DNA of 64,000 nucleotides. Origin: Streptomyces sp. 3214.6. Its GTDB lineage: Bacteria; Actinomycetota; Actinomycetes; Streptomycetales; Streptomycetaceae. Below the pieces are notes generated by a model. That model did not search any database, was not told the origin of the DNA, and saw nothing but the letters and a program-made list of their open reading frames with translations. The stretch is from assembly GCF_900129855.1 (NCBI RefSeq), contig NZ_LT670819.1, positions 5,084,001-5,148,000 on the forward strand, given 5' to 3'. Made by a program: the position numbers and the translations under genes. Position 1 is the first letter of the stretch; each line of letters starts with the position of its first letter. Below are positions 1 through 8,690 of the stretch, one piece after another.

Positions 1-132
1 AGCCGTTCGGGTGCGGGAGCCGTTCGGGTGCGGGAGCGTCGGGGCTGGTCGCGCAGTTTCCCGCGCCCCTGATCGCCTGCGGCGATCGCCCCGCCAGCCC
101 GTCAGCCCGTCAGGTCGGCTGGTTGGGGCTGG

Positions 133-951
133 TTAGGGGAGCAGTTGCTCCAGTACTGCCGCGATGCCGTCGTCCTCGTTCGAGGTTGTCACCTCGTCGG
201 CTACTGCCTTGAGTTCCTCGTGGGCGTTGGCCATGGCTACGCCGTGTGCGGACCAGGCGAACATCGGGATGTCGTTGGGCATGTCGCCGAAGGCGATCGT
301 GTCGGCGGCCTTCAGGCCCAGGCGGCGGGCCGCCAGGGAGAGGCCCGTGGCCTTGGACAGGCCCAGAGGGAGCAGCTCCACGATGCCCTGGCCGGCCATC
401 GCGACCGTGACGAAGCCACCGGCGGCCCGCCGGGCGGCCTCGGCCAGCGCGTCGTCGGACAGCTCGGGATGCTGTATGTAGATCTTGCTCAGCGGCGCGG
501 ACCAGAGGTCGGACGCGTCCGTGAACGGCGTCGAAGGCAGTGCGCCGGTGACCGCGTAACCGGGGCCGACCAGCACGTCTCCGTCCAGGCCGGCCCGGCT
601 GGCCGCCAGGTACAGCGGCCCGACCTCCGCCTCGATCTTCGCCAGGGCCACCGCGGCCAGCTGCCGGTCCAGGGTCACCGACGTCAGCAGACGATGCTCG
701 CCGGCGTCGTACACCTGTGCGCCTTGGCCGCAGACCGCGAGGCCGTCGTAGCCGAGGTCGTCGAGGATGTGCCGGGTCCACGGGACCCCGCGGCCCGTCA
801 CCACGATGTGCGCGGCGCCCGCCGCGGTGGCCGCGGCGAGGGCGTCACGGGTGCGCCGGGAGACCGACTCGTCGGAGCGCAGCAGCGTTCCGTCGAGGTC
901 GGTCGCGATCAGGCGGTAGGGGAGCCCGCGGGCGGGAGGCGCGGCGCTCAC
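133..951 (-). CDS. Cof-type HAD-superfamily hydrolase
   Basis: Predicted cytosolic phosphatase of 272 residues, probably acting on a sugar or nucleotide phosphate. Motif I is DLDGT at about residues 18-22 (D18 nucleophile, D20 acid/base); a Thr-Gly-Arg motif follows, and the late GDMPNDIPMF motif supplies the Mg-binding Asp pair. The large inserted cap fits the Cof/YbjI (type IIB) subfamily. The GTG start at 951 was chosen because it overlaps the serS stop (GTGA overlap) and leaves only a few residues before motif I. A longer frame upstream reads into serS and is not credible. It is co-transcribed after serS. The substrate cannot be deduced. Confidence 0.93.
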   Translation of the reverse strand: MSAAPPARGLPYRLIATDLDGTLLRSDESVSRRTRDALAAATAAGAAHIVVTGRGVPWTRHILDDLGYDGLAVCGQGAQVYDAGEHRLLTSVTLDRQLAAVALAKIEAEVGPLYLAASRAGLDGDVLVGPGYAVTGALPSTPFTDASDLWSAPLSKIYIQHPELSDDALAEAARRAAGGFVTVAMAGQGIVELLPLGLSKATGLSLAARRLGLKAADTIAFGDMPNDIPMFAWSAHGVAMANAHEELKAVADEVTTSNEDDGIAAVLEQLLP

Positions 952-2225
952 TTGGCCACCGGCTCTAGGACCTCCCGGCCGCCGAGGTACGGGCGCAGCA
1001 CCTCGGGCACGTACACGGAACCGTCGGCCTGCTGGTGGTTCTCCAGGATCGCGACGATCGTGCGCGGGACGGCGCACAGCGTGCCGTTCAGCGTGGCCAG
1101 CGGGCGGACCTGCTTGCCCTCGCGGACGCGGATCGACAGACGGCGGGACTGGAACTCGGTGCAGTCCGAGGTCGAGGTCAGCTCGCGGTACTTGCCCTGG
1201 GTGGGGATCCACGCCTCGCAGTCGAACTTGCGGGCGGCCGAGGAGCCGAGGTCACCGGTGGCGACGTCGATGACGCGGAACGGCAGCTCCAGCGAGGACA
1301 GCCACTGCTTCTCCCACGCCAGCAGCCGCTGATGTTCGGCCGTCGAGTCCTCGGGCGTGACGTACGAGAACATCTCGACCTTGTCGAACTGGTGGACGCG
1401 GAAGATGCCCTTGGTGTCCTTGCCGTGCGAGCCGGCCTCGCGGCGGAAGCAGGGCGAGAAGCCCGCGTAGCGCAGTGGGAGCTTGTCCGCGTCGATGATC
1501 TCGTCCATGTGGTACGCGGCGAGGGGGACCTCGGAGGTGCCGACGAGGTAGAGGTCGTCCTTGTCGAGGTGGTAGACGTCCTGGGCGGCCTGGCCGAGGA
1601 AGCCGGTGCCCGCCATGGACTGCGGACGCACCAGCGCGGGGGTGAGCATCGGCGTGAAGCCGGCCGCCGTGGCCTGCGCGATCGCCGCGTTCACCAGGGC
1701 CAGCTCCAGCAGGGCGCCGACGCCGGTGAGGAAGTAGAAGCGGGAGCCGGAGACCTTCGCGCCGCGCTCGACGTCGATCGCGCCGAGGAGCTGGCCGAGC
1801 TCCAGGTGGTCCTTGGGCTCGAAGCCCTCGGCGCCGAAGTCGCGGATCGTGCCGTGCGTCTCGAGGGTGACGAAGTCCTCCTCGCCGCCCACGGGCACGT
1901 CGGGGTGCACGAGGTTGCCGAGCCGCTGCAGGAGCTCCTGGGTCTCGGCGTCGGCGGCGTCACGCTCGGCGTCGGCGGCCTTGACGTCGGCGGCGAGCTG
2001 GCTCGCCTTCTTCAGCAGCTCGGCCTTCTCGTCCGCGGAGGCCTTGGGGATGAGCTTGCCGAGCGACTTCTGCTCGGCGCGCAGCTCGTCGAAGCGGACG
2101 CCGGACGACCTGCGCCGCTCGTCGGCGGACAGGAGAGAGTCGACGAGCGCGACGTCCTCTCCACGGGCGCGCTGGGACGCGCGCACACGGTCGGGGTCCT
2201 CACGGAGCAGGCGAAGGTCAATCAC
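948..2225 (-). CDS. serS: Seryl-tRNA synthetase
   Basis: Charges tRNA-Ser in the cytosol. The 425-residue protein has the family's usual length. It has an N-terminal tRNA-binding coiled coil (about residues 30-100, rich in Lys, Glu and Ala) and a class II catalytic core with the motif 2 region FRREAGSHGKDTKG and the motif 3 region with TSTSDCTEFQSRRL. The GTG start gives VIDLRLLREDP, the canonical SerRS beginning; an upstream in-frame Met would add about 29 unconserved residues. It leads a two-gene unit with the HAD hydrolase. A long DnaA-box-bearing intergenic region lies upstream. The window also holds two complete tRNA-Ser genes, but they are far away. Confidence 0.98.
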   Translation of the reverse strand: MIDLRLLREDPDRVRASQRARGEDVALVDSLLSADERRRSSGVRFDELRAEQKSLGKLIPKASADEKAELLKKASQLAADVKAADAERDAADAETQELLQRLGNLVHPDVPVGGEEDFVTLETHGTIRDFGAEGFEPKDHLELGQLLGAIDVERGAKVSGSRFYFLTGVGALLELALVNAAIAQATAAGFTPMLTPALVRPQSMAGTGFLGQAAQDVYHLDKDDLYLVGTSEVPLAAYHMDEIIDADKLPLRYAGFSPCFRREAGSHGKDTKGIFRVHQFDKVEMFSYVTPEDSTAEHQRLLAWEKQWLSSLELPFRVIDVATGDLGSSAARKFDCEAWIPTQGKYRELTSTSDCTEFQSRRLSIRVREGKQVRPLATLNGTLCAVPRTIVAILENHQQADGSVYVPEVLRPYLGGREVLEPVAK

Positions 2226-2843
2226 GCGGCCAAGGCTACCCGTGCGGGGTTGCCGCTCACGACTCACCATTCCGAACCGTGGGCCGACCGTAGGCCGAGG
2301 CTTCCGATTCATGGCTTACGTTCAGTTATGAGGGAATTGCCGCGCGTGTCAATGAAAAGCGTCTCACTCCCTGGGACGGGGCATGTGATGGGCGTCTCGT
2401 TGACTCGATTTCCTTGTGGAGGAGGGGACTTGGGGGTGCCGTTGTCCACAGGTATCCACACCCCCGGGATGGTTATCCACAGGGTGTGCGAAAGATCTGT
2501 GGACATTGGAATTGATCATTCCGATAGTGCCGTGGGGCTCGGTCAATTCCTTGCCCAAACCGTCTGCCGACCCACTTTCGGGTGGAAATGGGTCGCCCCA
2601 AAGGATTGATCGAAGGAAACAGGTGGACGAAGGGTGACGCGCAGGTTGCGAGTCGCCCTTGTGTCATGGAGGCCGATTTGTCGACTGGGTGGGGCTTCGG
2701 TGATCGACGTTGTCGACTTGTCCCCAGGTCGAGATGCCGCCCTGTGGATAACTTCTGTGGATAACGAAGATACGCAGATAGGACCGGCTGAACGGCAGCC
2801 AGGACGGCGTGAACGACAGCCAGAACCGCTAGGGGACCGGCTG
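2226..2843. other. Gene-free interval serS-pheA (618 bp)
   Basis: No credible coding frame is present on either strand. Base composition drops well below that of the flanking genes, especially at 2310-2600. Besides the DnaA boxes it must hold the serS promoter (serS reads leftward from 2225). The only gene reading toward the interval from the right, pheA, ends at 2844. Confidence 0.8.
2412..2764. promoter_or_regulatory. DnaA-box cluster between serS and pheA
   Basis: Six close matches to the DnaA box TTNTCCACA lie in about 325 bp of non-coding DNA. On the plus strand: TTGTCCACA at 2442-2450, GTATCCACA at 2452-2460 and TTATCCACA at 2473-2481. On the minus strand: ATGTCCACA at 2498-2506, TTATCCACA at 2743-2751 and TTATCCACA at 2756-2764. 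A weaker TCCTCCACA lies at 2415-2423. The first four are packed in 65 bp and the last two sit 13 bp apart. There is no dnaA, dnaN or long AT-rich stretch, so this is not an obvious oriC. It resembles the DnaA-titrating clusters described in S. coelicolor. Confidence 0.85.
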
Positions 2844-3776
2844 CTAGAACCGGCCGTCCTGGCAGCGGGCCACCCAGTCCGACGCCGCCACGAACTCGCC
2901 GTCCGAGGTCCCCGGCAGCGGAGTCGGCACGTCCGCCGAGCTCACCTCCGCGCGCGGGTACGAGCCGAGGAAGCGCACCTCGCGGCAGATGCGCTTCAGC
3001 CCCATGAGCGCCTCTGCCATCCGCCGGTCCGAGATGTGTCCCTCGGCGTCGATGCAGAAGCAGTAGTTGCCGATGCCCGCGCCCGTCGGCCGGGACTGCA
3101 GCAGCATGAGGTTGACGCCCCGGGTGGCGAACTCGCCCAGCAGGTCGCGCAGGCCGCCGGGATGGTCGTCGCGCTGCCACAGCACGACGGACGTCTTGTC
3201 CGCGCCGGTCGGCGCGGCGGGCCGGGCGGGCCTGCCCACCAGCACGAACCGGGTCTGAGCGTTCTCGGCGTCGTGGATCCCGGTCTCCAGGGCCGTCAGG
3301 CCGTAGCGGGCGGCCGCGAACTCGCCCGCGAAGGCGGCGTCGTACCGGCCCTCCTGGACCAGCCGGGCGGCGTCCGCGTTCGAGGCGGCCGACTCCCACA
3401 GGGCGTCCGGGAGATTCCCCTTCAGCCAGTTGCGGACCTGCGGCTGCGCGGCCGGATGCGCTGAGACCGTCTTGATGTCCGCCAGCTTCGTGCCCGGCCG
3501 CACCAGCAGCGCGAAGGTGATCGACAGCAGCACCTCGCGGTAGATCATCAGCGGCGCGCCCGCGACCAGCTCGTCCAGGGTCGTGGTGATCCCGCCCTCG
3601 ACGGAGTTCTCGATGGGCACGAACGCGGCCTCGGCCTCGCCAGTGCGCACCGCGTCGAGCGCGGACTGGACCGACACATAGGGGATCAGCTGCCGGGTGG
3701 CAGCCTCCGGAAGCGTGCGCAGGGCGACCTCCGTGAAGGTGCCCTCGGGGCCGAGATACGCATAGCTCGCTGGCAT
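2844..3776 (-). CDS. pheA: Prephenate dehydratase
   Basis: Converts prephenate to phenylpyruvate in phenylalanine synthesis; cytosolic. The 310-residue protein starts MPASYAYLGPEGTF, the standard opening of the PDT domain. It contains the conserved ENSVEGG stretch (about residues 57-63) and the catalytic-region motif FVLVGR. A C-terminal ACT domain (about 190-280) follows, with the ESRPTG-type regulatory motif seen here as LLQSRPTGAGIGNY. No chorismate mutase domain is fused, as usual in actinobacteria. The ATG at 3776 is the obvious start. Feedback inhibition by phenylalanine through the ACT domain is expected from the family. Confidence 0.97.
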   Translation of the reverse strand: MPASYAYLGPEGTFTEVALRTLPEAATRQLIPYVSVQSALDAVRTGEAEAAFVPIENSVEGGITTTLDELVAGAPLMIYREVLLSITFALLVRPGTKLADIKTVSAHPAAQPQVRNWLKGNLPDALWESAASNADAARLVQEGRYDAAFAGEFAAARYGLTALETGIHDAENAQTRFVLVGRPARPAAPTGADKTSVVLWQRDDHPGGLRDLLGEFATRGVNLMLLQSRPTGAGIGNYCFCIDAEGHISDRRMAEALMGLKRICREVRFLGSYPRAEVSSADVPTPLPGTSDGEFVAASDWVARCQDGRF

Positions 3777-3865
3777 GACCTCACCCTAATGGCCCTTGCG
3801 TATCCGGACGTATGCGTCTCACGACAGCCGCTCGCAGGAATGAATCCGCACGACGGGCCGTAACT

Positions 3866-5200
3866 TCACGACTCCAGCAGTCGCTGGCCCACGTACTCCC
3901 CCTCGGCCGCGCCGCCCGGCACCGCGAACAGGCCGCTCGACTCGTGGCGGATGTACTTCGACAGGGCGTCCCCGCGGTCCAGCTTGCGCTGCACGGTGAC
4001 GAAGCCGCGCAACGGGTCCGCCTGCCAGCAGACGAAGAGCAGACCCGCGTCCGGAGTGCCGTCCGGGTCGATGCCGTCGTGGTAGGAGAAGGGCCGGCGC
4101 AGCATCGCCGCGCCGCCGTTCTGGTCGGGGCGGGTGATACGGGCGTGCGCGTTGATCGGGACGACCAGATCGCCGCGGGCGTCGGTCTTCTCCAGGTCCA
4201 TCGCGGTCGTCTCGCCGCCCCCCGACAGCGGCGCCCCGTCGGACTTCTTGCGCCCGATGACCTGCTCCTGGTCCTTGAGCGACAGCCTTTCCCAGTCGTC
4301 GAGCAGCATGCGGATACGGCGTACGACGGCGTAGGAGCCGTTGGCCATCCACGCCGGGTCCTTGGTGCCGGACGCCGGGACGAAGATGCGCTGGTCGAAG
4401 TCGGAGTCGGTCGGCTTGGGGTTGCGGGTGCCGTCCATCTGACCCATCAGGTTGCGGGCCGTCATGGGGTGGGCGGTGGCACCCGGCGTCCGGTTGAAGC
4501 CGTTCATCTGCCAGCGGACCTTCGCCGCGCTGCCCGCGTCCTTCTGGATGGCGCGCAGGGCGTGAAAGGCGACCAGGGCGTCGTTCGCACCGATCTGCAC
4601 CCACAGGTCGCCGTTGCTACGGGACTTGTCGAGGTGGTCGGAGGAGAAGTCGGGGAGTGGGTCGAGGGCGACCGGGCGCTGCTTCTCCAGCCCGGTGCGG
4701 GCGAAGAAGCTGTTGCCGAAACCGAAGGTGACCGTCAGCGAGGAGGGGCCGGCGTCCCGGGCCACGTCGGTGTCGTCGTTCGCCGCCGCCTTGCCCGCCA
4801 TCAGCCGCCGAGCCGTCTCCGACCAGCGGCGCAGCAGCGCGGCGGCCTCCTTGCGGCCCGCGCCGGCGGCGAGGTCGAAGGCGACGAGATGCCCGCGGGC
4901 CTGGAGCCCCTGGGTGATGCCGGGCTGATGTTTCACGTGGAACATCGCCTCGTCGGCGCCGATCGAGGACAGCGGCGTGGCCTGCGACGGCGCCGTCGCA
5001 TAGCCCACGGCGCCGCCGGCCGCGCCGAGCACGAGACCGGTGGTGCCTGCGGTGCCGAGCAGTTTGCGCCGTGTCAGCCCCTCGGGGGAGCGGGATTCCG
5101 AGGGCGCGCCTTCGTCCACGGAGGTGTGGGTCTCGGGCGTACGGGACTCGGGCGTACGAATCTGGGGCGTACGGGCCTCGGGGACGGACTGGTCGGGCAT
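3866..5200 (-). CDS. dtpA: Tat-exported DyP-type haem peroxidase (DtpA/EfeB-like)
   Basis: Dye-decolourising peroxidase of 444 residues, exported folded by the Tat pathway. The N-terminal 43 residues are an odd Thr-Pro-Glu/Ser-Arg repeat, followed by the twin-arginine motif TRRKLLG and a hydrophobic stretch. The GXXDG motif is GQMDG (catalytic D256). The proximal haem ligand is H352 in the AHARI motif, and the distal Arg lies 16 residues later in MLRRPF. It is the last gene of the copper operon, 8 bp after the CopC-CopD gene. In S. lividans the homologue DtpA sits in a Sco/ECuC locus and supports GlxA maturation and copper-dependent development, so a similar role is inferred. No glxA is in this window. 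Confidence 0.93.
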   Translation of the reverse strand: MPDQSVPEARTPQIRTPESRTPETHTSVDEGAPSESRSPEGLTRRKLLGTAGTTGLVLGAAGGAVGYATAPSQATPLSSIGADEAMFHVKHQPGITQGLQARGHLVAFDLAAGAGRKEAAALLRRWSETARRLMAGKAAANDDTDVARDAGPSSLTVTFGFGNSFFARTGLEKQRPVALDPLPDFSSDHLDKSRSNGDLWVQIGANDALVAFHALRAIQKDAGSAAKVRWQMNGFNRTPGATAHPMTARNLMGQMDGTRNPKPTDSDFDQRIFVPASGTKDPAWMANGSYAVVRRIRMLLDDWERLSLKDQEQVIGRKKSDGAPLSGGGETTAMDLEKTDARGDLVVPINAHARITRPDQNGGAAMLRRPFSYHDGIDPDGTPDAGLLFVCWQADPLRGFVTVQRKLDRGDALSKYIRHESSGLFAVPGGAAEGEYVGQRLLES

Positions 5201-5208
5201 GGTGCGGT

Positions 5209-7356
5209 TCAGCCGATCTGCGCGTTCTTGGAGACGGTCACCTGGTCGATGTCGGAGGTCCGCACGGTCACGGCGATCTTCCACTCGCCGGCCAGGGGGA
5301 TCTGTACTCCGGTCGCCGACCAGTGACCGGTCGTGATGTGGTCGGGGGAGACGGGCAGCGGCCCGATCTTCTTGGCTTCGAGAGTGAAGGCGACCTTGAC
5401 CTCGGGCACGTCGAAGGCGCGGCCGTTGGGCCGGGTCACATAGACGTGCATCTCGTTGGCGCCGGCCCGTGCGGGGTCGAGGTCGACGCTGACCACGCCC
5501 TTGCCGTCCGTGCCGCCGGTGTCGAACGACATGTCCAGCGTCAGGGCGCCGGAGGTGGAATCCCCCGAGGAGGACGAAGAAGTAGAGGAAGAGGAGGAGG
5601 ACTGGGTGGCCTTGGCGGCGTCCTGCTCCGTGCGGCCGGGTTCCGTCGACGTCAGGATGGTGGTGACGCCGAGCAGCACGACGGCGACGCCGGCCTCGGC
5701 GAGCACCGAGCGGCGCAGGCCGAAGCGGCCTGGATCGGAGTCCCGCAGCCGCTTCTGCCGGGTGGCGTCGACGGCGGCCTGCTGCCGGGCGAGCTGCGCG
5801 GCCCGCTTCGCTCCGCCGGACCCGGCCTTGGCGGCCCCGGCCCCGGCTCCGGCTCCGGCTCCGGTCCCGGCTTCGCTCGCGGCCCCGGATCCGCTCCCGG
5901 CCACCGCCGTGACGTGCTCCTTCTCGGGCGCCGACTCGGCCGCGGAGTCGAGGGCGGACTGCGGGACGGCCTCCGGGGCGGCCTCCTCGACCGTGGACCC
6001 ATCGACCGTGGACCCGTCGACCGTGGCTGTCTTGGCCGTGGACCCGTCGACCGTGGCCGTCTCGGCTGTGCGGCTTTCCGCCGTGGGCTTCTCGGCCGCG
6101 GAGTTCCGGTCCGTCGTCTTCGTCGTCGTGTCCGCCAGCTGGGCCGTCCAGCGTCGGGAGATCCACGCGATGCCGACGAGCAGCGCCACGAGCCCGATCT
6201 TGATGAGCAGCAGTTGTCCGTAGCGGGTGTCGGTGAAGGCGGACCAGGAGCCGAGCTGACGCCAGGACTGGTAGACGCCGGTGGCGACCACGGCCAGGAC
6301 GCTGCCGAAGGCGACCTGGGAGAAGCGGCGGACGACGGCTGTCTCGACGGGCCGGTCGGCGGGCGCCCGGTACAGCGCCACGAGGAGCGCGGTGAGCCCG
6401 CCGAGCCAGGTCGCGACCGCCAGCAGATGAAGCACGTCGACCGGCATCGCGATGCCCGGCTGCAGCCCGGTCGAGGCGTGCTCGGCCATGGCCCAGCTCG
6501 CCGCGAGCCCGGCGGCGACGACGGTTCCGCCGATGGCGAGCCCGAAGGTCAGATCCCGCTTCTCCTCGTCCTCTCGCTTGTCGTACGCGCCGAAGAGCAC
6601 GGCGATGAAGAGGGCGGCCGCGGCGAGCAACAGCAGCCGGGAGACCAGGGCGGCGCCGGTCTTGGTCTGCAGGACCTCCCCGAGGAGGTCGAGGTCGAAG
6701 ACGTCGCCGAGCTTGCCCGAGCTGGTGTAGGAGCCGCGCAGGAGCAGCAGGAACAGGGTGGCCGCGGTCATCGCGAGCCAGCCGGAGACGATGAGTCGCT
6801 GCACGGCCCGCGCCCCGGCGCCGCGCTGCCAGCAGACCAGCACGAAGGCGGCCCCGCCGGCCATCACGATGAATCCGGCGTACGACACGTACCGCCCGAA
6901 ACCGTAGAGCCCGCCGACGATCCCGCCGCCGGCCCCCTGGTCGGACACCGAGACGCTGGTCTTGGAGGGGGCGCCGATGGAGAAGGTGTAGGCGCCGGCG
7001 ACGGGATGGCTGTCGGCGGACACCACCTGGTAGGTCACCGTGTATGTGCCGTCGGGCAGCCCCGAGTGCAGCTGCACGGCGTACGACGTGCCGCTGGTGT
7101 TGGTCGCCTTGCCGCTGTCGACGCGGGTGCCCTTGGGGTCGAGGACGCGCAGCGAGTCGTCGTTCATCGAGACGGTCTCGGAGAAGGTCAGCGTCACCTG
7201 GGTGGGCGCCTTGTCGACCACCACCCCCTGCGCGGGGTCGCTGCCGGTCAGCGCGGCGTGCGCGGAGGCCGGTCCGGCGCAGGCGAGAAGCGCGCCGGTC
7301 ACCGCCAGGAACAGCAGCATGAACATCCGGACGCGGGGGGCGATGGTCTGCGTCAA
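5209..7356 (-). CDS. CopC-CopD fusion copper transport protein (YcnJ-like)
   Basis: Membrane protein of 715 residues. The signal peptide ends at about ASA/HAAL, exposing H33 as the first residue of a CopC domain (about 33-128) with a second copper-site motif DSHPVAGAYTF. Several membrane helices (about 145-400) form CopD. A low-complexity linker (about 405-560) contains repeated TVDGST units and Gly-Ala runs, then comes one more helix and a Ser-rich stretch. The C-terminal 120-residue beta domain resembles the YtkA/FixH-like extracytoplasmic fold. It probably brings copper across the membrane or hands it to cuproenzyme assembly factors encoded next to it. The linker repeats vary in length among strains and explain several long non-coding frames here. 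Confidence 0.92.
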   Translation of the reverse strand: MTQTIAPRVRMFMLLFLAVTGALLACAGPASAHAALTGSDPAQGVVVDKAPTQVTLTFSETVSMNDDSLRVLDPKGTRVDSGKATNTSGTSYAVQLHSGLPDGTYTVTYQVVSADSHPVAGAYTFSIGAPSKTSVSVSDQGAGGGIVGGLYGFGRYVSYAGFIVMAGGAAFVLVCWQRGAGARAVQRLIVSGWLAMTAATLFLLLLRGSYTSSGKLGDVFDLDLLGEVLQTKTGAALVSRLLLLAAAALFIAVLFGAYDKREDEEKRDLTFGLAIGGTVVAAGLAASWAMAEHASTGLQPGIAMPVDVLHLLAVATWLGGLTALLVALYRAPADRPVETAVVRRFSQVAFGSVLAVVATGVYQSWRQLGSWSAFTDTRYGQLLLIKIGLVALLVGIAWISRRWTAQLADTTTKTTDRNSAAEKPTAESRTAETATVDGSTAKTATVDGSTVDGSTVEEAAPEAVPQSALDSAAESAPEKEHVTAVAGSGSGAASEAGTGAGAGAGAGAAKAGSGGAKRAAQLARQQAAVDATRQKRLRDSDPGRFGLRRSVLAEAGVAVVLLGVTTILTSTEPGRTEQDAAKATQSSSSSSTSSSSSGDSTSGALTLDMSFDTGGTDGKGVVSVDLDPARAGANEMHVYVTRPNGRAFDVPEVKVAFTLEAKKIGPLPVSPDHITTGHWSATGVQIPLAGEWKIAVTVRTSDIDQVTVSKNAQIG

Positions 7357-7369
7357 GGTGGTCCCTCCC

Positions 7370-7897
7370 TCAGTGGCCGGTCTTCGGGGTGTACGTGGCG
7401 GACTCGACCGGAATCTCGACCTCGAGGGGGTCGGACGCGGCGAAGTGCAGCTCGACGGCCACCGTCTGGCCCTGCACCGGCTTGCTCTTCAGCTTCTCGA
7501 ACATCAGATGGTTACCGCCGCTCTTGAACACGAGTTGACCATGCGCCGGCACATCGAGGGACGTGACCTCCTCCATCGACGACCCGACGGTCTCGTGGAG
7601 GGTGACGCTGCCCGCGGTGGCACTGGTGACGGAGGTCAGTTCGTCCTTCGCACCGCCCTTGTTGACGATGGTGAGGAAACCGGCGGCCATGGTGTCGGAG
7701 ACGGGCTGCGGTATGTAGGCGGCCCGGACGGACAGTTCGGCCCGTCCGTCGGAGTCCGACCCGCAGCCCGCCAGCAGCAGCGCCCCGGTGACGGCGGTGG
7801 CGGGCACGGCGAGGAGCCTCGCGGGCCGCCGCACAGACCGCACCGACCGCACACGCCGCACCGACCGCACAAGCCGCATCGACCGCACACGCCTCAC
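7370..7897 (-). CDS. PCu(A)C-type copper chaperone lipoprotein (ECuC-like)
   Basis: Extracytoplasmic copper carrier of 175 residues. The N-terminus is a strange Arg/Val/Ser repeat encoded by tandem GTGCGGTCG-like units, followed by a lipobox LLAGC (C45). The copper site follows the family pattern H(M)X10MX21HXM, seen as HETVGSSM and HGQLV...NHLMF. The GTG start at 7897 overlaps the sco stop (GTGA). An ATG at 7879 would shorten the Arg repeat by six residues and cannot be excluded. It lies between sco and copCD, as in the S. lividans Sco/ECuC locus, and probably passes Cu(I) to Sco or directly to cytochrome oxidase. Confidence 0.92.
   Translation of the reverse strand: MRRVRSMRLVRSVRRVRSVRSVRRPARLLAVPATAVTGALLLAGCGSDSDGRAELSVRAAYIPQPVSDTMAAGFLTIVNKGGAKDELTSVTSATAGSVTLHETVGSSMEEVTSLDVPAHGQLVFKSGGNHLMFEKLKSKPVQGQTVAVELHFAASDPLEVEIPVESATYTPKTGH
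7801..7895. repeat. Short tandem repeats coding an Arg/Val/Ser stretch
   Basis: About 90 bp built from 9- to 12-bp units related to GACCGCACACGC and GCACCGACC inside the 5' end of the PCuAC gene. They produce an N-terminus rich in VRS and VRR. Such units could expand or contract without frameshift because they are multiples of three. Confidence 0.6.
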
Positions 7898-8550
7898 GGG
7901 TTCTCGCCCTTGATGATCTTGGGGAGGTCCTTGGTGTAGTCGTTGACCGTGGCCTCCTCGCCGTACAGGAGGTAGCCGCCGTTCGTCTTCGGGGAGAAGG
8001 CGACGACCTGGGTGCCGTGGGTGGAGACGATCTTGCCGTTCTTGTCCTTGTGCGGCGCCTCGACGGAGATGCCGAGGGTGCGGGCGGCGGCCTGGATGGT
8101 CGCGAACTTCCCGCTCAGGCCGACGACCTGGGGGTCGATGCCCTTGAGCCACTTGCCGAGCGCGGCCGGGGTGTCCCGGTCCGGGTCGGTGGTGACGAAC
8201 ACGACGCGCAGCGCGTCCTGCTCGGCCTTGGGCAGCTGCTTCTTGGCGACGGCGATGTTGCTCATCGTCAGCGGGCAGACGTCGGGGCAGTTGGTGTAGC
8301 CGAAGTAGATCAGCGTCGGCCGGCCCGCGGTCTCCTTGCGGAGGTCGTAGGACTTCCCCTGGGTGTCGGTGAGGACCAGGTCGGGCTTGGTGAAGGGCTG
8401 GTCGAGCACGGTCGCGGCCTGCTTCGAGGCGCCGTCCTCGGAGACGGCGGCGACGGAACTGCCGCCGCTGCCGCTGCCGCTGCCACAGGCGGAGAGGGTG
8501 AGGGTGGCGGCGGTGAGCAGCGCGGCCACGGCGAACGTCTTCTTGCGCAT
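7894..8550 (-). CDS. sco: Sco1/SenC copper metallochaperone lipoprotein
   Basis: 218-residue thioredoxin-fold protein that delivers copper to the CuA centre of cytochrome c oxidase or to other cuproenzymes. The lipobox LSAC places the lipidated Cys at residue 22. The copper-binding CxxxC is NCPDVCP (C88, C92), with the third ligand H178 in STHGTQVV. The ATG at 8550 starts a textbook lipoprotein signal; in-frame sequence upstream is unlike a protein. A strong hairpin precedes it (8584-8625). The downstream PCuAC gene overlaps its stop. Confidence 0.95.
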   Translation of the reverse strand: MRKKTFAVAALLTAATLTLSACGSGSGSGGSSVAAVSEDGASKQAATVLDQPFTKPDLVLTDTQGKSYDLRKETAGRPTLIYFGYTNCPDVCPLTMSNIAVAKKQLPKAEQDALRVVFVTTDPDRDTPAALGKWLKGIDPQVVGLSGKFATIQAAARTLGISVEAPHKDKNGKIVSTHGTQVVAFSPKTNGGYLLYGEEATVNDYTKDLPKIIKGENP

Positions 8551-8583
8551 AGAAAAATGTCCCAGATGTGTGAACTCCGGCGT

Positions 8584-8625
8584 GCACCGGGGTCGCACGC
8601 GCGGGTGCGTGCGTGTCCCCGGTGC
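8584..8625 (-). terminator. Hairpin between ycnI-like gene and sco
   Basis: A 9-bp perfect outer stem, GCACCGGGG (8584-8592) with CCCCGGTGC (8617-8625), encloses a second inverted repeat, GCACGC/GCGTGC. It lies just after the YcnI-like gene and just before sco on the minus strand. It could be a partial terminator, attenuator or processing site that lowers expression of the downstream copper genes. There is no U-run. Confidence 0.55.
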
Positions 8626-8690
8626 GCGTCGCGGACGAGCAGGCGTCGGGCGCCGGGCCACAGGGCGGCCGGTCCGACGGGGGGTGGGGC

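Noticed and set aside
1035..2609. 524-codon plus-strand frame across serS and the DnaA-box region
   Set aside because: Antisense shadow of serS; loses coding character at the intergenic gap.
2412..2764. oriC
   Set aside because: DnaA boxes are present but dnaA, dnaN, gyrB and a long box array are absent; a secondary cluster is the better reading.
5201..6166. N-terminal extension of the DyP peroxidase frame up to 6166
   Set aside because: The extension overlaps the CopC-CopD gene in another frame and precedes a normal Tat signal starting at 5200.
5071..7527. 818-codon plus-strand frame opposite the CopC-CopD gene
   Set aside because: Shadow of the real gene; no recognisable motifs and very high Gly/Arg content.
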